From contig NZ_MLCL01000024.1 of assembly GCF_001942625.1 (NCBI RefSeq), positions 124,001 to 188,000 on the forward strand: 64,000 bases of DNA, written 5' to 3'. Position numbers and translations under genes: made by a program. The notes beneath the pieces are model-generated. The model saw nothing but the letters and a program-made list of their open reading frames with translations, ran no database searches and was not told the origin of the DNA. Within the stretch, counting starts at the first letter, position 1; every line of letters starts with the position of its first letter. Shown piece after piece: positions 1 to 8,842 of the stretch. The DNA is from Mycobacterium syngnathidarum. GTDB lineage: Bacteria > Actinomycetota > Actinomycetes > Mycobacteriales > Mycobacteriaceae.

Positions 1-5
1 GCGTT

Positions 6-20
6 TCCAAATCGATTGGA
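6..20. promoter_or_regulatory. Inverted repeat upstream of the PucR-type gene
   Basis: TCCAA-ATCGA-TTGGA is a perfect inverted repeat about 80 bp before the start of the regulator at 99. It could be an operator for that gene or for a gene outside the window. The role is inferred from position and symmetry only. Confidence 0.35.
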
Positions 21-98
21 CTGCAGTGATTACAACGTTGCCCCACGAGCTGCGGCGGACGGCTGTCTGTCTGCGATGGCCGCGCAGAGAGGTGAATC

Positions 99-1442
99 AT
101 GGTGCAAGCAGACGTGACTCGGACTATTGCCACGGAAACCGCCACTCTGATCATGGATCGGTTGAGCCAGAAACTCCCGGCGGCGTCGCGGTCCATCCAG
201 GAGATGCTGTACCGGGAGCAGTCGGAGATGGCCGGCGACGGTGAGTTGCTGGCATTGCTCTACGACACGGTCCAGAGCAACCTCGAAACGTTCTTCCCAG
301 CCATCCGTCACGGGATTCCCATTGACCGCGTAGTGGCGCCCACTGCAGCCCTTGAGCATGCGCGTCGGATGGCGCAACGCGGTACCCATGTCGAAGAATT
401 GGTCCGCGCCTATTGGCTCGGCTACCAAGATTTCCTCTCGATCATTCTCGATGAAATCCAGGCCGCACAGCTTGAGGCTCATTTGGGATTGCTGGTATTC
501 GCACAGATGTCGGCGAGCTCGTTCGCCTATCTGGATCGCGTATCGCATCAAGTCGTCAACGCCTATCAGGAAGAACGTGATCGGTGGCTGGCCAATCAAA
601 ACCAGACGCGGTCACTGCGGGTACGCGAGGTGCTCGACGGCGACGATGATCTCGATATCGACGAAACTTCCGTTCTCATCCGCTATCCGTTGCGCCGGGT
701 TCATCTCGCACTCGTTCTCTGGTGCCCTGAACAGGAAGATGGCGAGGAACTGGACACCATGGAGCGGTTCGTCGCTGAGCTGTCCGTCGCATTGGGCGCT
801 CGGGATCGCCCGTTGTTCGTCGCCTCCGATCGCATCACCGGGTGGGCGTGGATTCCGCTCCCCGCCGACGCAGCGGCGGGCGATGCCGTGGGCCGGCTCC
901 AGGATTTCGTCCGCTTGCATTCGAATCCGCCGTGGCTCGCCGCCGGCAATGTGTTGCCCGGCCCCGCCGGGTTCCGACAGTCACATCGCCAGGCCTTCGC
1001 GGCCCGAACCGTGGCGCTCGCGCCGGGCGTACCGCCACGGCGGGTGACCGCGGCCAACGAACCCGGTCTCGTCGTCGCAGCACAGTTCAGCTCCGACTTG
1101 GAAAACGCCCGCTCGTGGGTGGGGCAGGTCCTCGGCCCACTTGCTTCGGACAATGACAGCGACGAGCGACTGCGGGACACGTTGTCCGAGTTCCTGCGCA
1201 ACAGATCGAGCTTCAAAGCCAGCGCGCCCGAGCTGCACATTCATGTCAATTCGGTGAAGTATCGCGTACAACGCGCCCTCGAACGTCGGGGTAGACCGAT
1301 CGAGAATGATCGCCTTGATGTGGAAGTCGCGCTGCTGCTATGCCAATGGTTCGGCAGGGCAGTTCTGAGCCCGGCCAAGCGCGTGAACAGTGGCGGACGC
1401 CCAGCTGCCACGGCCACGACATTGCATACCTCGAGCGCATAA
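99..1442 (+). CDS. PucR/CdaR-type transcriptional regulator
   Basis: A 447-residue cytoplasmic regulator. The N-terminal half is helical and resembles the RsbRD-type sensory domain found in mycobacterial PucR-like regulators. The C-terminal region (about residues 378-420) carries the PucR-type helix-turn-helix, with the typical HVNSVKYRVQRALE recognition stretch. The start is ATG at 99, preceded by an AGAGAGG ribosome site 5 nt away. It converges on the carboxylesterase at 1525-2961, leaving 82 bp between them; GGCCGG (1461) and CCGGCC (1478) in that gap are only a weak terminator candidate. The 30-residue tail after the HTH is Ala/Thr-rich and probably disordered. Its target is unknown; no metabolic operon sits on the same strand beside it. 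Confidence 0.85.
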   Translation: MVQADVTRTIATETATLIMDRLSQKLPAASRSIQEMLYREQSEMAGDGELLALLYDTVQSNLETFFPAIRHGIPIDRVVAPTAALEHARRMAQRGTHVEELVRAYWLGYQDFLSIILDEIQAAQLEAHLGLLVFAQMSASSFAYLDRVSHQVVNAYQEERDRWLANQNQTRSLRVREVLDGDDDLDIDETSVLIRYPLRRVHLALVLWCPEQEDGEELDTMERFVAELSVALGARDRPLFVASDRITGWAWIPLPADAAAGDAVGRLQDFVRLHSNPPWLAAGNVLPGPAGFRQSHRQAFAARTVALAPGVPPRRVTAANEPGLVVAAQFSSDLENARSWVGQVLGPLASDNDSDERLRDTLSEFLRNRSSFKASAPELHIHVNSVKYRVQRALERRGRPIENDRLDVEVALLLCQWFGRAVLSPAKRVNSGGRPAATATTLHTSSA

Positions 1443-1524
1443 GCCAGGGCAGCGTCCAACGGCCGGTCGTGGCCGATCCGGCCCCAAAGAACAAGGTTGT
1501 CCGAGCCGTGACCCACGGATCTCG

Positions 1525-2961
1525 CTACTCGAAGTGCTGCACTGCAGCGTCATCGCCACGATAGCCGTCCCATCCAGGAGAACCGTTGCGGGCGAACGAC
1601 ACCCACGAACTGTGCATCCGCCGGGCCAGGCCCTCCGGAACCACATCGGGCCCCAGTAGACTCGTATTCCCGTGCAGCCACGGTGAATCGGCGATGTCGA
1701 AGACGAAGGGAAGCTCGACGGTGTGTGCAGCTCCGAGCTTGCCGTCGACCGCGGTCGAGCGGAAGCCGAATCGGTAGACGTAGGTACCGCGTGCCGAGAC
1801 CAGCGAGTGCGCCCGCGCCATCCGGGCGGAGCCGGAACCGAACAGCGCGTCGGCCAGCAGGGCCGAACGCAGCTCGCCGTGAGTGGCATGGGGCAGCCGG
1901 GCGGCCAAGCCGTCAACCGTGGCCTGGGGGTCCGAATGTGTCTGGGCCGCAACGGCCACGACATCGCCGTGCCGCGACGTATCGAAGGCGCCCTGAGGCA
2001 CCAGATAGAGGTTGCCCTCCCGGGTGTTGGTGCCGATGAGCAGAGCGACGTCGGCGGCTGGGCCGAGGCCCAGTGCGTCGGCGGGCTGCCGGTCGAGGAC
2101 GAGGCTGAACGGGCTCAGGCCCACCAGCGGGTCGGTGGCGGTGGCGGTACGCAGGTCAAGGCCTGCCAGCCTGGGAAGGACTGCGACGAACTGTTCATCG
2201 GGAATGTCCGCGAGCCCGTCCGCTGTGGGCTCAACGCCCAATTCGGCGGTGGCTGCGCGGGTGACTCGGGCAGCCTGCTCCGGCGTGAATGCACCTGTGC
2301 CGCTACCGCTTTGCATGACAGCCTGGCGGAACAATCCGGCGGCGTCCGGTGTAGCGAGCATGCCTGCTACCAAGGTGGCGCCGGCGGACTGGCCGGCCAG
2401 GGTGACATTCCCCGGGTCACCACCAAAGGCGCTGATCGTGTCGCGGACCCACCTCAGCGCGGCCAGCACGTCGAGCAGCCCGCGGTTGCGCATCGCTCCG
2501 GGGACGTCGAGAAACCCGGAGACCCCCAAGCGGTAGTTGAGGGTAACCAGCACGACGCCGTCACGGGTGAAGGCCCGGCCGTCGTACAGTGCGGCCTGCG
2601 ACGACCCGGTGACGAATCCGCCGCCGTGGACGAACACCATGACGGGTCGCGCCGCATCGTCGGCGGCGGGAGTGTGCACGTCGAGCGTCAGATAGTCCGC
2701 GCCGCGCACCCACCCGGGGCCGAAGTACGGCCGCATGTCGAGTGCACCGAAGTCGCGGACGGGCTGAGGCGCCGTCGCCCCGGGACCGGTCGCGTCCCGG
2801 ATGCCATCCCAACCCGGGTGCGGTGCCGGCGGAGCGAAGCGGGCAGCTCCCGTCGGCGTGGCGGCATAGGGGATGGCGCAGTAGCGCTCGCCGCTATGGT
2901 CGCGGACGCCGCCCACCGCACCGGAAGGAGTTCGGACGACGGGAGTGTTGTTCTGAGACAA
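1525..2961 (-). CDS. Type B carboxylesterase / para-nitrobenzyl esterase family
   Basis: An alpha/beta-hydrolase of about 478 residues, the usual size for carboxylesterases (PF00135). The oxyanion motif HGGGF is at residues 112-116 and the nucleophile elbow GQSAG has Ser192 at its centre. A C-terminal His in LGAAHTVELPF is the likely catalytic base. The chosen start is TTG at 2961, with AGGAG 6-7 nt upstream, which begins MSQNNTPVVRTP. The frame stays open further upstream, but that stretch is covered by the neighbouring gene. The start lies 25 bp after the MBL-fold hydrolase stop, so the two are probably co-transcribed and may act in turn on an ester or lactone. The substrate cannot be told from sequence. 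There is no signal peptide. Confidence 0.88.
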   Translation of the reverse strand: MSQNNTPVVRTPSGAVGGVRDHSGERYCAIPYAATPTGAARFAPPAPHPGWDGIRDATGPGATAPQPVRDFGALDMRPYFGPGWVRGADYLTLDVHTPAADDAARPVMVFVHGGGFVTGSSQAALYDGRAFTRDGVVLVTLNYRLGVSGFLDVPGAMRNRGLLDVLAALRWVRDTISAFGGDPGNVTLAGQSAGATLVAGMLATPDAAGLFRQAVMQSGSGTGAFTPEQAARVTRAATAELGVEPTADGLADIPDEQFVAVLPRLAGLDLRTATATDPLVGLSPFSLVLDRQPADALGLGPAADVALLIGTNTREGNLYLVPQGAFDTSRHGDVVAVAAQTHSDPQATVDGLAARLPHATHGELRSALLADALFGSGSARMARAHSLVSARGTYVYRFGFRSTAVDGKLGAAHTVELPFVFDIADSPWLHGNTSLLGPDVVPEGLARRMHSSWVSFARNGSPGWDGYRGDDAAVQHFE

Positions 2962-2986
2962 GGGTTCTCCTGAGATGCTTGGTCGA

Positions 2987-3892
2987 TCAACTGATACGGG
3001 CGAAGTCGGCCCAGCCCTTGATGGCGAAACTGGAGCCCTCCCGGACCACTTCGACAGCGCCGTGTCCGCCGAGGTGTGCCGGGAACAGGAGCGCATTGTC
3101 GTCGCTGGCGCGGCCCAGCAGCTTGTGCCTGGTGTTGCGGGATTCCGCGGGGTCTTCGCAGAAGCAGCTGTTGGTGTGTGGTGTGACGATCTGCAGCGGG
3201 GTGTGGATGAGATCGCCGACGAACACGGCACGGTCTCCGCCGGATGCCAACGTCAGGACCGACGAGCCGGGGGTGTGTCCGGGCGCGAGGTCCATCCGGA
3301 GATTCTTGTCGATCTGGTAGGTGCCGTCCCACAGCTGCGTCAGCCCGGCCTCGTGGACCGGGGTGACGCTGTCCTCGAACACATTCAGACTTCCCCGGCT
3401 GGCGGCGGCCTTGTGGCCGTTGGCCGGATTCCAGAAGTCGAAATCCCGTTGCGGCATAAGGTAAGTCGCGTTCGGGAAGGTGGGCGCCCACGTCGAACCG
3501 TCCAGTCGGGTGTTCCAGCCCACGTGATCGATGTGCAGGTGGGTGTTGATCACCAGGTCGACGTCCTCGGGTGCGACGCCTGCGGCGGCCAGGTTGTCGA
3601 GGAACGCGGTGTCGAGGTGGTTCCACACCGGGACATGCGGCCGTTCCTTGTGGTTGCCGACACCGGTGTCGACCAGGATGGTGCGTCCCTCGCTGCGCAG
3701 GACCCAGGTCTGGATGGCAGAGATGCACTGATCGGTGCCGGGATCCCAGAAATCAGGGGCCAGCCAGTGTTTGTTGGCTGCCCAGTCGTGGTCGGTGCTG
3801 TCCGGGAAGAATTCGTCGGGACCCATCTGCACGGAGCCGTAGTACTCCTTGACGCGGGTGACGGTGACTTCCCCCAATTCGATCTGTTCCAT
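2987..3892 (-). CDS. MBL-fold metallo-hydrolase, lactonase-like
   Basis: A 301-residue metallo-beta-lactamase-fold hydrolase. The metal-binding motif HxHxDH is complete (His118, His120, Asp122, His123), followed by His206 in PGHTPGS, Asp227 and His273, as in AHL-lactonase and related hydrolases that bind two metal ions. The start is ATG at 3892, preceded by GGGAG. It is the first gene of a two-gene operon with the carboxylesterase and is divergent from an MmyB-type regulator. The family hydrolyses lactones, phosphoesters or thioesters; a lactone or ester is a reasonable guess here given the esterase partner. No signal peptide, so probably cytoplasmic. Confidence 0.88.
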   Translation of the reverse strand: MEQIELGEVTVTRVKEYYGSVQMGPDEFFPDSTDHDWAANKHWLAPDFWDPGTDQCISAIQTWVLRSEGRTILVDTGVGNHKERPHVPVWNHLDTAFLDNLAAAGVAPEDVDLVINTHLHIDHVGWNTRLDGSTWAPTFPNATYLMPQRDFDFWNPANGHKAAASRGSLNVFEDSVTPVHEAGLTQLWDGTYQIDKNLRMDLAPGHTPGSSVLTLASGGDRAVFVGDLIHTPLQIVTPHTNSCFCEDPAESRNTRHKLLGRASDDNALLFPAHLGGHGAVEVVREGSSFAIKGWADFARIS

Positions 3893-3971
3893 GTGACTCC
3901 CTTGCTCATCGGCGCTGCTCACCCGAGTCTGTCGACGGGCGTGGGGGGTCAGCCACACCTCGTCGGTCCTA

Positions 3972-3984
3972 CCCCTGGCAGGGG
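3972..3984. promoter_or_regulatory. CCCCTG-G-CAGGGG palindrome in a divergent promoter
   Basis: A perfect 13-bp hyphenated palindrome between the MBL gene (start 3892, minus) and the MmyB-type regulator (start 4021, plus). Its position suits an operator for that regulator, controlling itself and the hydrolase operon. The function is inferred. Confidence 0.5.
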
Positions 3985-4020
3985 GTGGCTGGGATCCCGC
4001 AGCGCACGGATACTGAATGG

Positions 4021-4911
4021 ATGGACGGACCCGGGCCACTCGGAGAATTTCTGCAGGCGCGGCGCGCACATACCCGACCCGAGGACATCGGTGTGCAGGA
4101 CTTCGGTGCGCGCCGTCGGGTGCAGGGTCTGCGTCGCGACGAGGTGGCGCACCTGGCGGGAGTCAGCGTGTCCTACTACACGCGGCTTGAGCAGGGCATA
4201 TCCCGCGGTGCGTCACCCGAGATCCTGGAAGCAATTGCCGGTGCGCTGCAACTAGATACGCACGAACGTGAACACCTCGACCGGTTGGCCGGGGTGGCCC
4301 GGCGGGCACCTCGGCCGCGGCGCCCGCGGCCAGAAAGGGTGAGCGACGAGACACGGGATCTGATGCGTGCCCTCGACGGGGTGCCGGCACTGGTTCTGGG
4401 CCGGCGCACCGATGTGCTGGCGTGGAATCAGCTGGGGCACGCCCTGCTGGCTGGACATGTGGACCGAGCCGCCGTAGACGATGCGGCGAACCGGCCCAAC
4501 ATGAGCCGGATGGTGTTCCTGGACCGACACAAGCGCGAGCTCTACACAGACTGGCGACGCAAGGCCAGGGCAGTCGTGGGCAATCTGCGTATCGCCGTGG
4601 GTCGGTACCCGGACGACCGTGACCTTGCCGCTCTTATCGGTGAGCTGACGATGAAGAGCCCGGAGTTCGTCGCCATGTGGGGCGATCATCGGATCACCCC
4701 CTGTGACGCGGCGTCCTACGACCTGCACCATCCCGTGGTAGGTGCCCTGACCGTCACCCAGCAGACGCTGGCCATCGCGCGCTCGCCTGGCCAGAGTCTG
4801 ATTGTGGTCACCACCCTCGCGGGGTCACCCTCGGAACGGGCGCTGGCGCTGCTGCGAACTCTGGGCGCACCCATGCACGACCGCGAGCTGTCCGAGAGAT
4901 CCCGCGTTTAA
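4021..4911 (+). CDS. XRE/MmyB-type helix-turn-helix transcriptional regulator
   Basis: About 296 residues. The N-terminal third holds an XRE-type helix-turn-helix (GLRRDEVAHLAGVSVSYYTR and following residues). The rest matches the MmyB-type ligand-binding domain (PF17765), which in this family is thought to bind a fatty acid or other small ligand. I chose ATG at 4021, giving MDGPGPLGEFLQARR as in homologues; a GTG at 3985 in frame is possible. It is divergent from the MBL-esterase operon with the CCCCTGGCAGGGG palindrome between them, so it most likely controls that operon. Confidence 0.87.
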   Translation: MDGPGPLGEFLQARRAHTRPEDIGVQDFGARRRVQGLRRDEVAHLAGVSVSYYTRLEQGISRGASPEILEAIAGALQLDTHEREHLDRLAGVARRAPRPRRPRPERVSDETRDLMRALDGVPALVLGRRTDVLAWNQLGHALLAGHVDRAAVDDAANRPNMSRMVFLDRHKRELYTDWRRKARAVVGNLRIAVGRYPDDRDLAALIGELTMKSPEFVAMWGDHRITPCDAASYDLHHPVVGALTVTQQTLAIARSPGQSLIVVTTLAGSPSERALALLRTLGAPMHDRELSERSRV

Positions 4912-4940
4912 GGCTCCGCCCGGCGGACGGTTGTCGGCCC

Positions 4941-5969
4941 TCAGTGACGCGGAGTCGTGGTGATGTGCACGTGGTCGAAGTGGCCGTAACCAGAACCTTG
5001 CGGTCCGGACGGCGTGTAGTAGGTGCCCCGCCAGATCACGTCCTGCAGCCCGAATCGGGCTGCGTTGCTCAACGCGAACGCCATGATCTCGTTGCCGAGC
5101 GCGATGCCCTCGGGGCTCCCGGCATTGGGGATCATGATGTCAATGGCCAGCCCGCTGGGATGCCATGGCTTCGAGTCCGGCCGGACCCCACCGATCTCGG
5201 AAATCTGGGGGAACTGTGCGCTGACGGCCCGGGCGGCCACGATGGTGTTGGGCTGCAGCCCGACCTCGGAGGCGACGCCGACGGGCAACGACTCCGGAAT
5301 ATCTGCTGCCCCGGCGCCGGGAATCACCGCCGCCGCGTTGTTGACCACGGCCTGCTGTTGCGGCGTCAAGGCTCCGTACTGGGCCTCGGCTTCGGCGATC
5401 TGACGCAGCAGCTCGCGCAACTTGGTCTGCAGATCTTCGCGTACCGCGGAAGCCTGCTCGGCTGCGGTGCGCGCATCAGCGGCCGATCTCTCCGAGGCTC
5501 CGGCAGCCTCGGCCGCGCGCTCGCGCGCTGTTCGGTAGGCCTCCATCTTGTCGGCCGCCCCATCGACGACCGCCCGCTGCACAGTCAGCTGATCGATCAG
5601 CTGTTGCGGGGAGTCAGCGGTGAGCACCGCCGCCACCTGACCGGTGCCTCTACCCATGTAGCTCATCGCCGCCACCCGGTTGACAGCCTCCTGAAAGGGC
5701 TGCAGCTGGGTGTTCGCGACCTCGAGGGCGTTCAGGTCGGCGCGGTGGCGGTCCGCGGTCGCTGTCTCTTCGGCCTGCCTGGCGTCGACATCGCGTTGAG
5801 CAGCGGTGACGGCCTTGCGACTCTCAACGGCCTGGCGGGACAACTCGTCGAGCTTGGTCAGTCCGTCGGCCGCGGGGTCCGCCTTCGCATCGCCGAGCGG
5901 CGTCAGCACCAGGGCCGCGGCCGCCACGCCACACACCGTTCGCCGAACCAGATGGCGCACCCCGGTCAT
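4941..5969 (-). CDS. Secreted coiled-coil protein with VldE/ARB-07466-like C-terminal domain
   Basis: About 342 residues. A basic start and hydrophobic stretch (VCGVAAAALVLTPLGDAKA) form a Sec signal peptide. Residues about 40-220 are Ala/Glu/Gln-rich heptad-like coiled coil, similar to the N-terminal part of mycobacterial cell-wall hydrolases such as RipA. The C-terminal 110 residues contain the HPSGLAIDIMIPN and GYGHFDHVHI motifs of the ARB-07466-like/VldE domain, in which His and Asp residues suggest a metal site. A role at the cell envelope is inferred. ATG at 5969 is preferred; an in-frame TTG at 5996 would extend it by nine residues. Confidence 0.8.
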   Translation of the reverse strand: MTGVRHLVRRTVCGVAAAALVLTPLGDAKADPAADGLTKLDELSRQAVESRKAVTAAQRDVDARQAEETATADRHRADLNALEVANTQLQPFQEAVNRVAAMSYMGRGTGQVAAVLTADSPQQLIDQLTVQRAVVDGAADKMEAYRTARERAAEAAGASERSAADARTAAEQASAVREDLQTKLRELLRQIAEAEAQYGALTPQQQAVVNNAAAVIPGAGAADIPESLPVGVASEVGLQPNTIVAARAVSAQFPQISEIGGVRPDSKPWHPSGLAIDIMIPNAGSPEGIALGNEIMAFALSNAARFGLQDVIWRGTYYTPSGPQGSGYGHFDHVHITTTPRH

Positions 5970-6090
5970 TCGGATAGTCACGATCCTTCGTTGCAAGGAC
6001 CGAATCCTGGCCCGGCTGTATATCTCCCGAGACAGGCTACGAACTGGTCTAGACGATGTCTACCCGGTGTCTCATTCAGTCGACTTGTAG

Positions 6091-6672
6091 CTAATCGAGC
6101 CCGAGCATCCTGCGGGTCATCTGGTTGAGCTGGACGCGGAGGGTCTCGCCGTCGATATCGGCGAGCAGCGGATGCATGACGGCCACACTGATCGCGCTCG
6201 AGAGCATCGCGGCATGAAACCGGGCCTCGACGCCGGCTTCGGTGCCCAGCAGCGCGGCGTAGAGGCGTTCGATGAATCGCTGAAACGGTTCGTACTCGGC
6301 CTGCAGGCGAATGATGACGGGGTCGAACATCGGAATGCTGAACGTGCCGCGGCGGTCGATGGCCTGCTCGATCATCCGGTCGAGCAGCGCATCGCGGGCC
6401 TGCCCGGGCGCCCCCTCGGCCTCGGCCGCTTCGAGTGCGGCTTCGAGGCGGCTCAGCTCCCGCTCGGTGATCGCGATGACGATTTCGTCCTTCGTCTTGA
6501 ACTGCCGGTACACGGCGGCCTTCGTGACGCCCATTTCGTCGGCGATCATCTGTAGCGACGTCCCGCTGACTCCGTGACTGGCGATGAGTTTCAGGGCCGC
6601 GTCCATCACCCGGGTCTGAGCGGCGGTGCGCGTGATCCCGCCGAAGGTGCGGGCCTCCTGAGTGGACGTCAC
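6091..6672 (-). CDS. TetR/AcrR-family repressor
   Basis: A 193-residue TetR-type repressor. The N-terminal helix-turn-helix includes TSLQMIADEMGVTKAAVYRQF, and a helical ligand-binding domain follows. The start is GTG at 6672. It is divergent from the four-gene membrane operon beginning at 6772; the 99 bp between them contain two perfect 16-bp palindromes, so it very probably represses itself and that operon. The inducer is unknown. Confidence 0.9.
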   Translation of the reverse strand: MTSTQEARTFGGITRTAAQTRVMDAALKLIASHGVSGTSLQMIADEMGVTKAAVYRQFKTKDEIVIAITERELSRLEAALEAAEAEGAPGQARDALLDRMIEQAIDRRGTFSIPMFDPVIIRLQAEYEPFQRFIERLYAALLGTEAGVEARFHAAMLSSAISVAVMHPLLADIDGETLRVQLNQMTRRMLGLD

Positions 6673-6704
6673 AGCGTCAACGGTAGCCGACGATTGACCG
6701 CCAA

Positions 6705-6743
6705 GTAGCCGATCGGCTACCGTCCAAGTTGCCGATCGGCAAC
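6705..6743. promoter_or_regulatory. Tandem 16-bp palindromic TetR operators
   Basis: GTAGCCGATCGGCTAC (6705-6720) and GTTGCCGATCGGCAAC (6728-6743) are both perfect palindromes, with centres 23 bp apart. They lie between the TetR gene and the operon at 6772. The shared core GCCGATCGGC and the spacing strongly suggest cooperative binding of two TetR dimers. A further half-site, GTAGCC, occurs at 6683. Confidence 0.8.
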
Positions 6744-6771
6744 CAAGGCCACGTACGAAGAGAGTTCGACG

Positions 6772-7479
6772 ATGAGACGACCTGACGGTGAGTTGATCCT
6801 GCTGGGGACGTTGCCCGTCGTGGCAATCATCTGGATCTCAGCGTTCTTCCTGTTCCCGGGATTCGTACATCCGATGTCCCCCAACATGTCTGCCGAACAG
6901 GTCGCCGCCTTCTATCAGGACGAGGCCGCACGGATCCGCTACAGCATGATCCTGTTCAACTGGTTCGGCGTCGGCCTCATCCCCATCGTGATCCTGCTGG
7001 CGATGCAGGTGCGCCGGATGGCCCACCGCACGCCGATCCTGTCCTACAGCTTGGTCGCCGCGGCCGGAGGTCCGCCGGCGCTGTTCCTCATCGCCAACAT
7101 GTTCTGGCTGCTCGGATCGTTCCGTCCCGACCGTGCCCCCGAGCTGACCCAGGTACTCAACGACCTCGCGTGGCTGACCTTCACGCTGCTGGTGCCGTAT
7201 CTGATCGCGCAGTGCCTGCTGCTGGCCTTGGCGATCTGCTGGGATCAGCAGGAACGACCGGTGTTCAAACCGTGGGTGGCGTACTTCAATCTCGCCATCG
7301 CGGCCGCGCTGGTCCCCGCGACGTTCACCGCACTGTCGTTCGACGGGCCCTTCGCCTGGGACGGGGTGTTGTCCTTCTGGCTCAAGAACATCGCCATCGC
7401 CGTCTGGATTCTGGTGATGGGAGTCGTTCTCGCCCAGGCGGTCAAGCAGCAACGGGCGCAGGACACGGTGCCCGCATGA
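6772..7479 (+). CDS. Polytopic membrane protein, first of a paralogous pair
   Basis: A 235-residue membrane protein with about six predicted hydrophobic segments (for example residues 9-31, 62-80, 91-115, 127-155, 165-185 and 205-228). I do not recognise a named family. Its C-terminal half resembles the next gene: both have a W-x-x-Y-x-N-L segment followed by FAWDG/FAWNG and a final helix, suggesting an old tandem duplication. It opens an operon whose last two genes encode oxidase subunit III- and IV-like proteins, so a role in a membrane redox or assembly complex is inferred. ATG at 6772 lies 29 bp after the second TetR palindrome. Confidence 0.75.
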   Translation: MRRPDGELILLGTLPVVAIIWISAFFLFPGFVHPMSPNMSAEQVAAFYQDEAARIRYSMILFNWFGVGLIPIVILLAMQVRRMAHRTPILSYSLVAAAGGPPALFLIANMFWLLGSFRPDRAPELTQVLNDLAWLTFTLLVPYLIAQCLLLALAICWDQQERPVFKPWVAYFNLAIAAALVPATFTALSFDGPFAWDGVLSFWLKNIAIAVWILVMGVVLAQAVKQQRAQDTVPA

Positions 7480-8270
7480 CCGGCTCACGGTGGAGCAGGT
7501 TCCTGTGGAACGTCCGCTACCACCCCAAACGCGAACTGTGGTTCGCCTGGTACGTGATGGTGTTCTTCTACCAGCTCTACGGTGTGCTGTTCTTCTTCGT
7601 CACCCGCGTGCAACCACCGCCGAGCCCGGCATGGGACACCCCGACCGTCGTGGAGTGGGTCACCGGCCATCGATTCGGCGTGCTCGCCGGCTTCGGCGTC
7701 GTCTTCCTCATCACCGGCCTGTGCGCGCCGATGAATGCCCTCCTTGCGTACTCGATGCGAAGAATGTCGGTCAGCCCGGTGTTCGCCTACTCGTATCTGA
7801 TCATGTACTCGCTGAGCGCAATTCCGGGCATGCTGGTCATGGCCATCGCGATGACCGCGGCCGCGTTGCGGCCCGACCGCGACCCCGAGATCATCCACTG
7901 GCTCTACGAATTCGCCTTCCTGTCGTTCAGCGGGACCATGGGCGTGTTCCTGATCGGCTCCTTGGTGTGGATGACTGCAGTCCTGCTCGACAAGAACCGC
8001 GTGTTCCCGAAGTGGTTCGGTTATCTCAACCTCTGCAACGCGCTGACCGAGGTGGTCGTCGCGCCGGCCTGGATCTTTCAGCGAGGTGCGTTTGCCTGGA
8101 ACGGCGCGATCGCCTGGTGGGTCAACATGGTCGTATTCGTCACGTACACCGGCGTTTTCATCGTGCTGCTGCGCCGGATGATCGAGCGTGAGGACTTCGG
8201 CACCGGTCCGCTGCCGGACCTTGCAGGCAACGAGGCCGACGAGCACCACGTGGCGGAGGTGGTTCGATGA
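7476..8270 (+). CDS. Polytopic membrane protein, second of a paralogous pair
   Basis: About 264 residues with six hydrophobic segments. The start is ATG at 7476, overlapping the previous stop as ATGA, which implies translational coupling. The frame is open upstream, but the homologous protein begins MTGSRWSRFLWN. The segment KWFGYLNLCNALTEVV, followed by FAWNG, parallels the previous protein. The C-terminus is a short charged tail. The function is unknown; co-transcription with an oxidase subunit III-like gene suggests it belongs to the same membrane complex. Confidence 0.75.
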   Translation: MTGSRWSRFLWNVRYHPKRELWFAWYVMVFFYQLYGVLFFFVTRVQPPPSPAWDTPTVVEWVTGHRFGVLAGFGVVFLITGLCAPMNALLAYSMRRMSVSPVFAYSYLIMYSLSAIPGMLVMAIAMTAAALRPDRDPEIIHWLYEFAFLSFSGTMGVFLIGSLVWMTAVLLDKNRVFPKWFGYLNLCNALTEVVVAPAWIFQRGAFAWNGAIAWWVNMVVFVTYTGVFIVLLRRMIEREDFGTGPLPDLAGNEADEHHVAEVVR

Positions 8271-8842
8271 CCGAGCAAGTCCACGATGTGCGCGCGAGGT
8301 CTGTGCCCGGCCAGCCCGACATGTGGATGTTCGTACTGTTCGAGTCGCTGTTGTTCACCGCGTACTTCTCGGTGTACCTGGTGTCACGCACCCAGAATCC
8401 AGAACTCTTCCTGCAGTCGCAGGCCCACCTTGACCTGCGCATCGGCGTCGCCAATACCATTGCACTGCTGCTGAGTTCGTGGGCGATCGCCCGCTGCGTC
8501 CAGGCCTCCCGCGAGGGCAACTACCGATCCGCGTTGACGAACATGTTCCTGACGATCTCGTTCGGTGTCCTCTTCCTGGCCGGCAAGATCGTCGAGTGGA
8601 TCACCCAGATCCGCATGGGGAACACGTTCACCAGCGACGAGTTCTTTCAGCACTACTTCTTCCTGACCTCTATTCACTGCATCCACGTGCTGATCGGCTT
8701 CGTGGTGCTCGGTGTCGTCGTCTACCAGTTGTGGAACCCGAAGCGGCGATCCCAGCAGCTCGTCGAGACGGGGGCCACCTATTGGCACACCGTCGATTTC
8801 CTCTGGGTCCTGATTTTCGCGTTGATCTACGTCGTGAGGTGA
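8267..8842 (+). CDS. Cytochrome c oxidase subunit III / NorE-like protein
   Basis: A 191-residue protein of the COX3 family (PF00510), the short form with about five transmembrane helices like NorE rather than the seven-helix CtaE. Recognisable features are the opening PDMWMFVLFESLLFTAYF, the central FFLTSIHCIHVLIGF helix with its conserved His residues, and the closing YWHTVDFLWVLIFALIYVVR. It overlaps the previous gene by ATGA. No catalytic subunit I or II is encoded nearby, so it either joins an oxidase encoded elsewhere or works in a separate complex. NorE proteins are linked to nitric oxide reductase, but no norB/norC is seen. Confidence 0.85.
   Translation: MTEQVHDVRARSVPGQPDMWMFVLFESLLFTAYFSVYLVSRTQNPELFLQSQAHLDLRIGVANTIALLLSSWAIARCVQASREGNYRSALTNMFLTISFGVLFLAGKIVEWITQIRMGNTFTSDEFFQHYFFLTSIHCIHVLIGFVVLGVVVYQLWNPKRRSQQLVETGATYWHTVDFLWVLIFALIYVVR

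Noticed and set aside
1461..1483. GGCCGG...CCGGCC as a terminator
   Set aside because: Short GC arms with no U-tract are common by chance at this base composition.
1723..2973. 416-codon open frame on the plus strand
   Set aside because: It runs antisense to the carboxylesterase and has the Arg/Gly/Gln-rich composition typical of a high-GC shadow frame.
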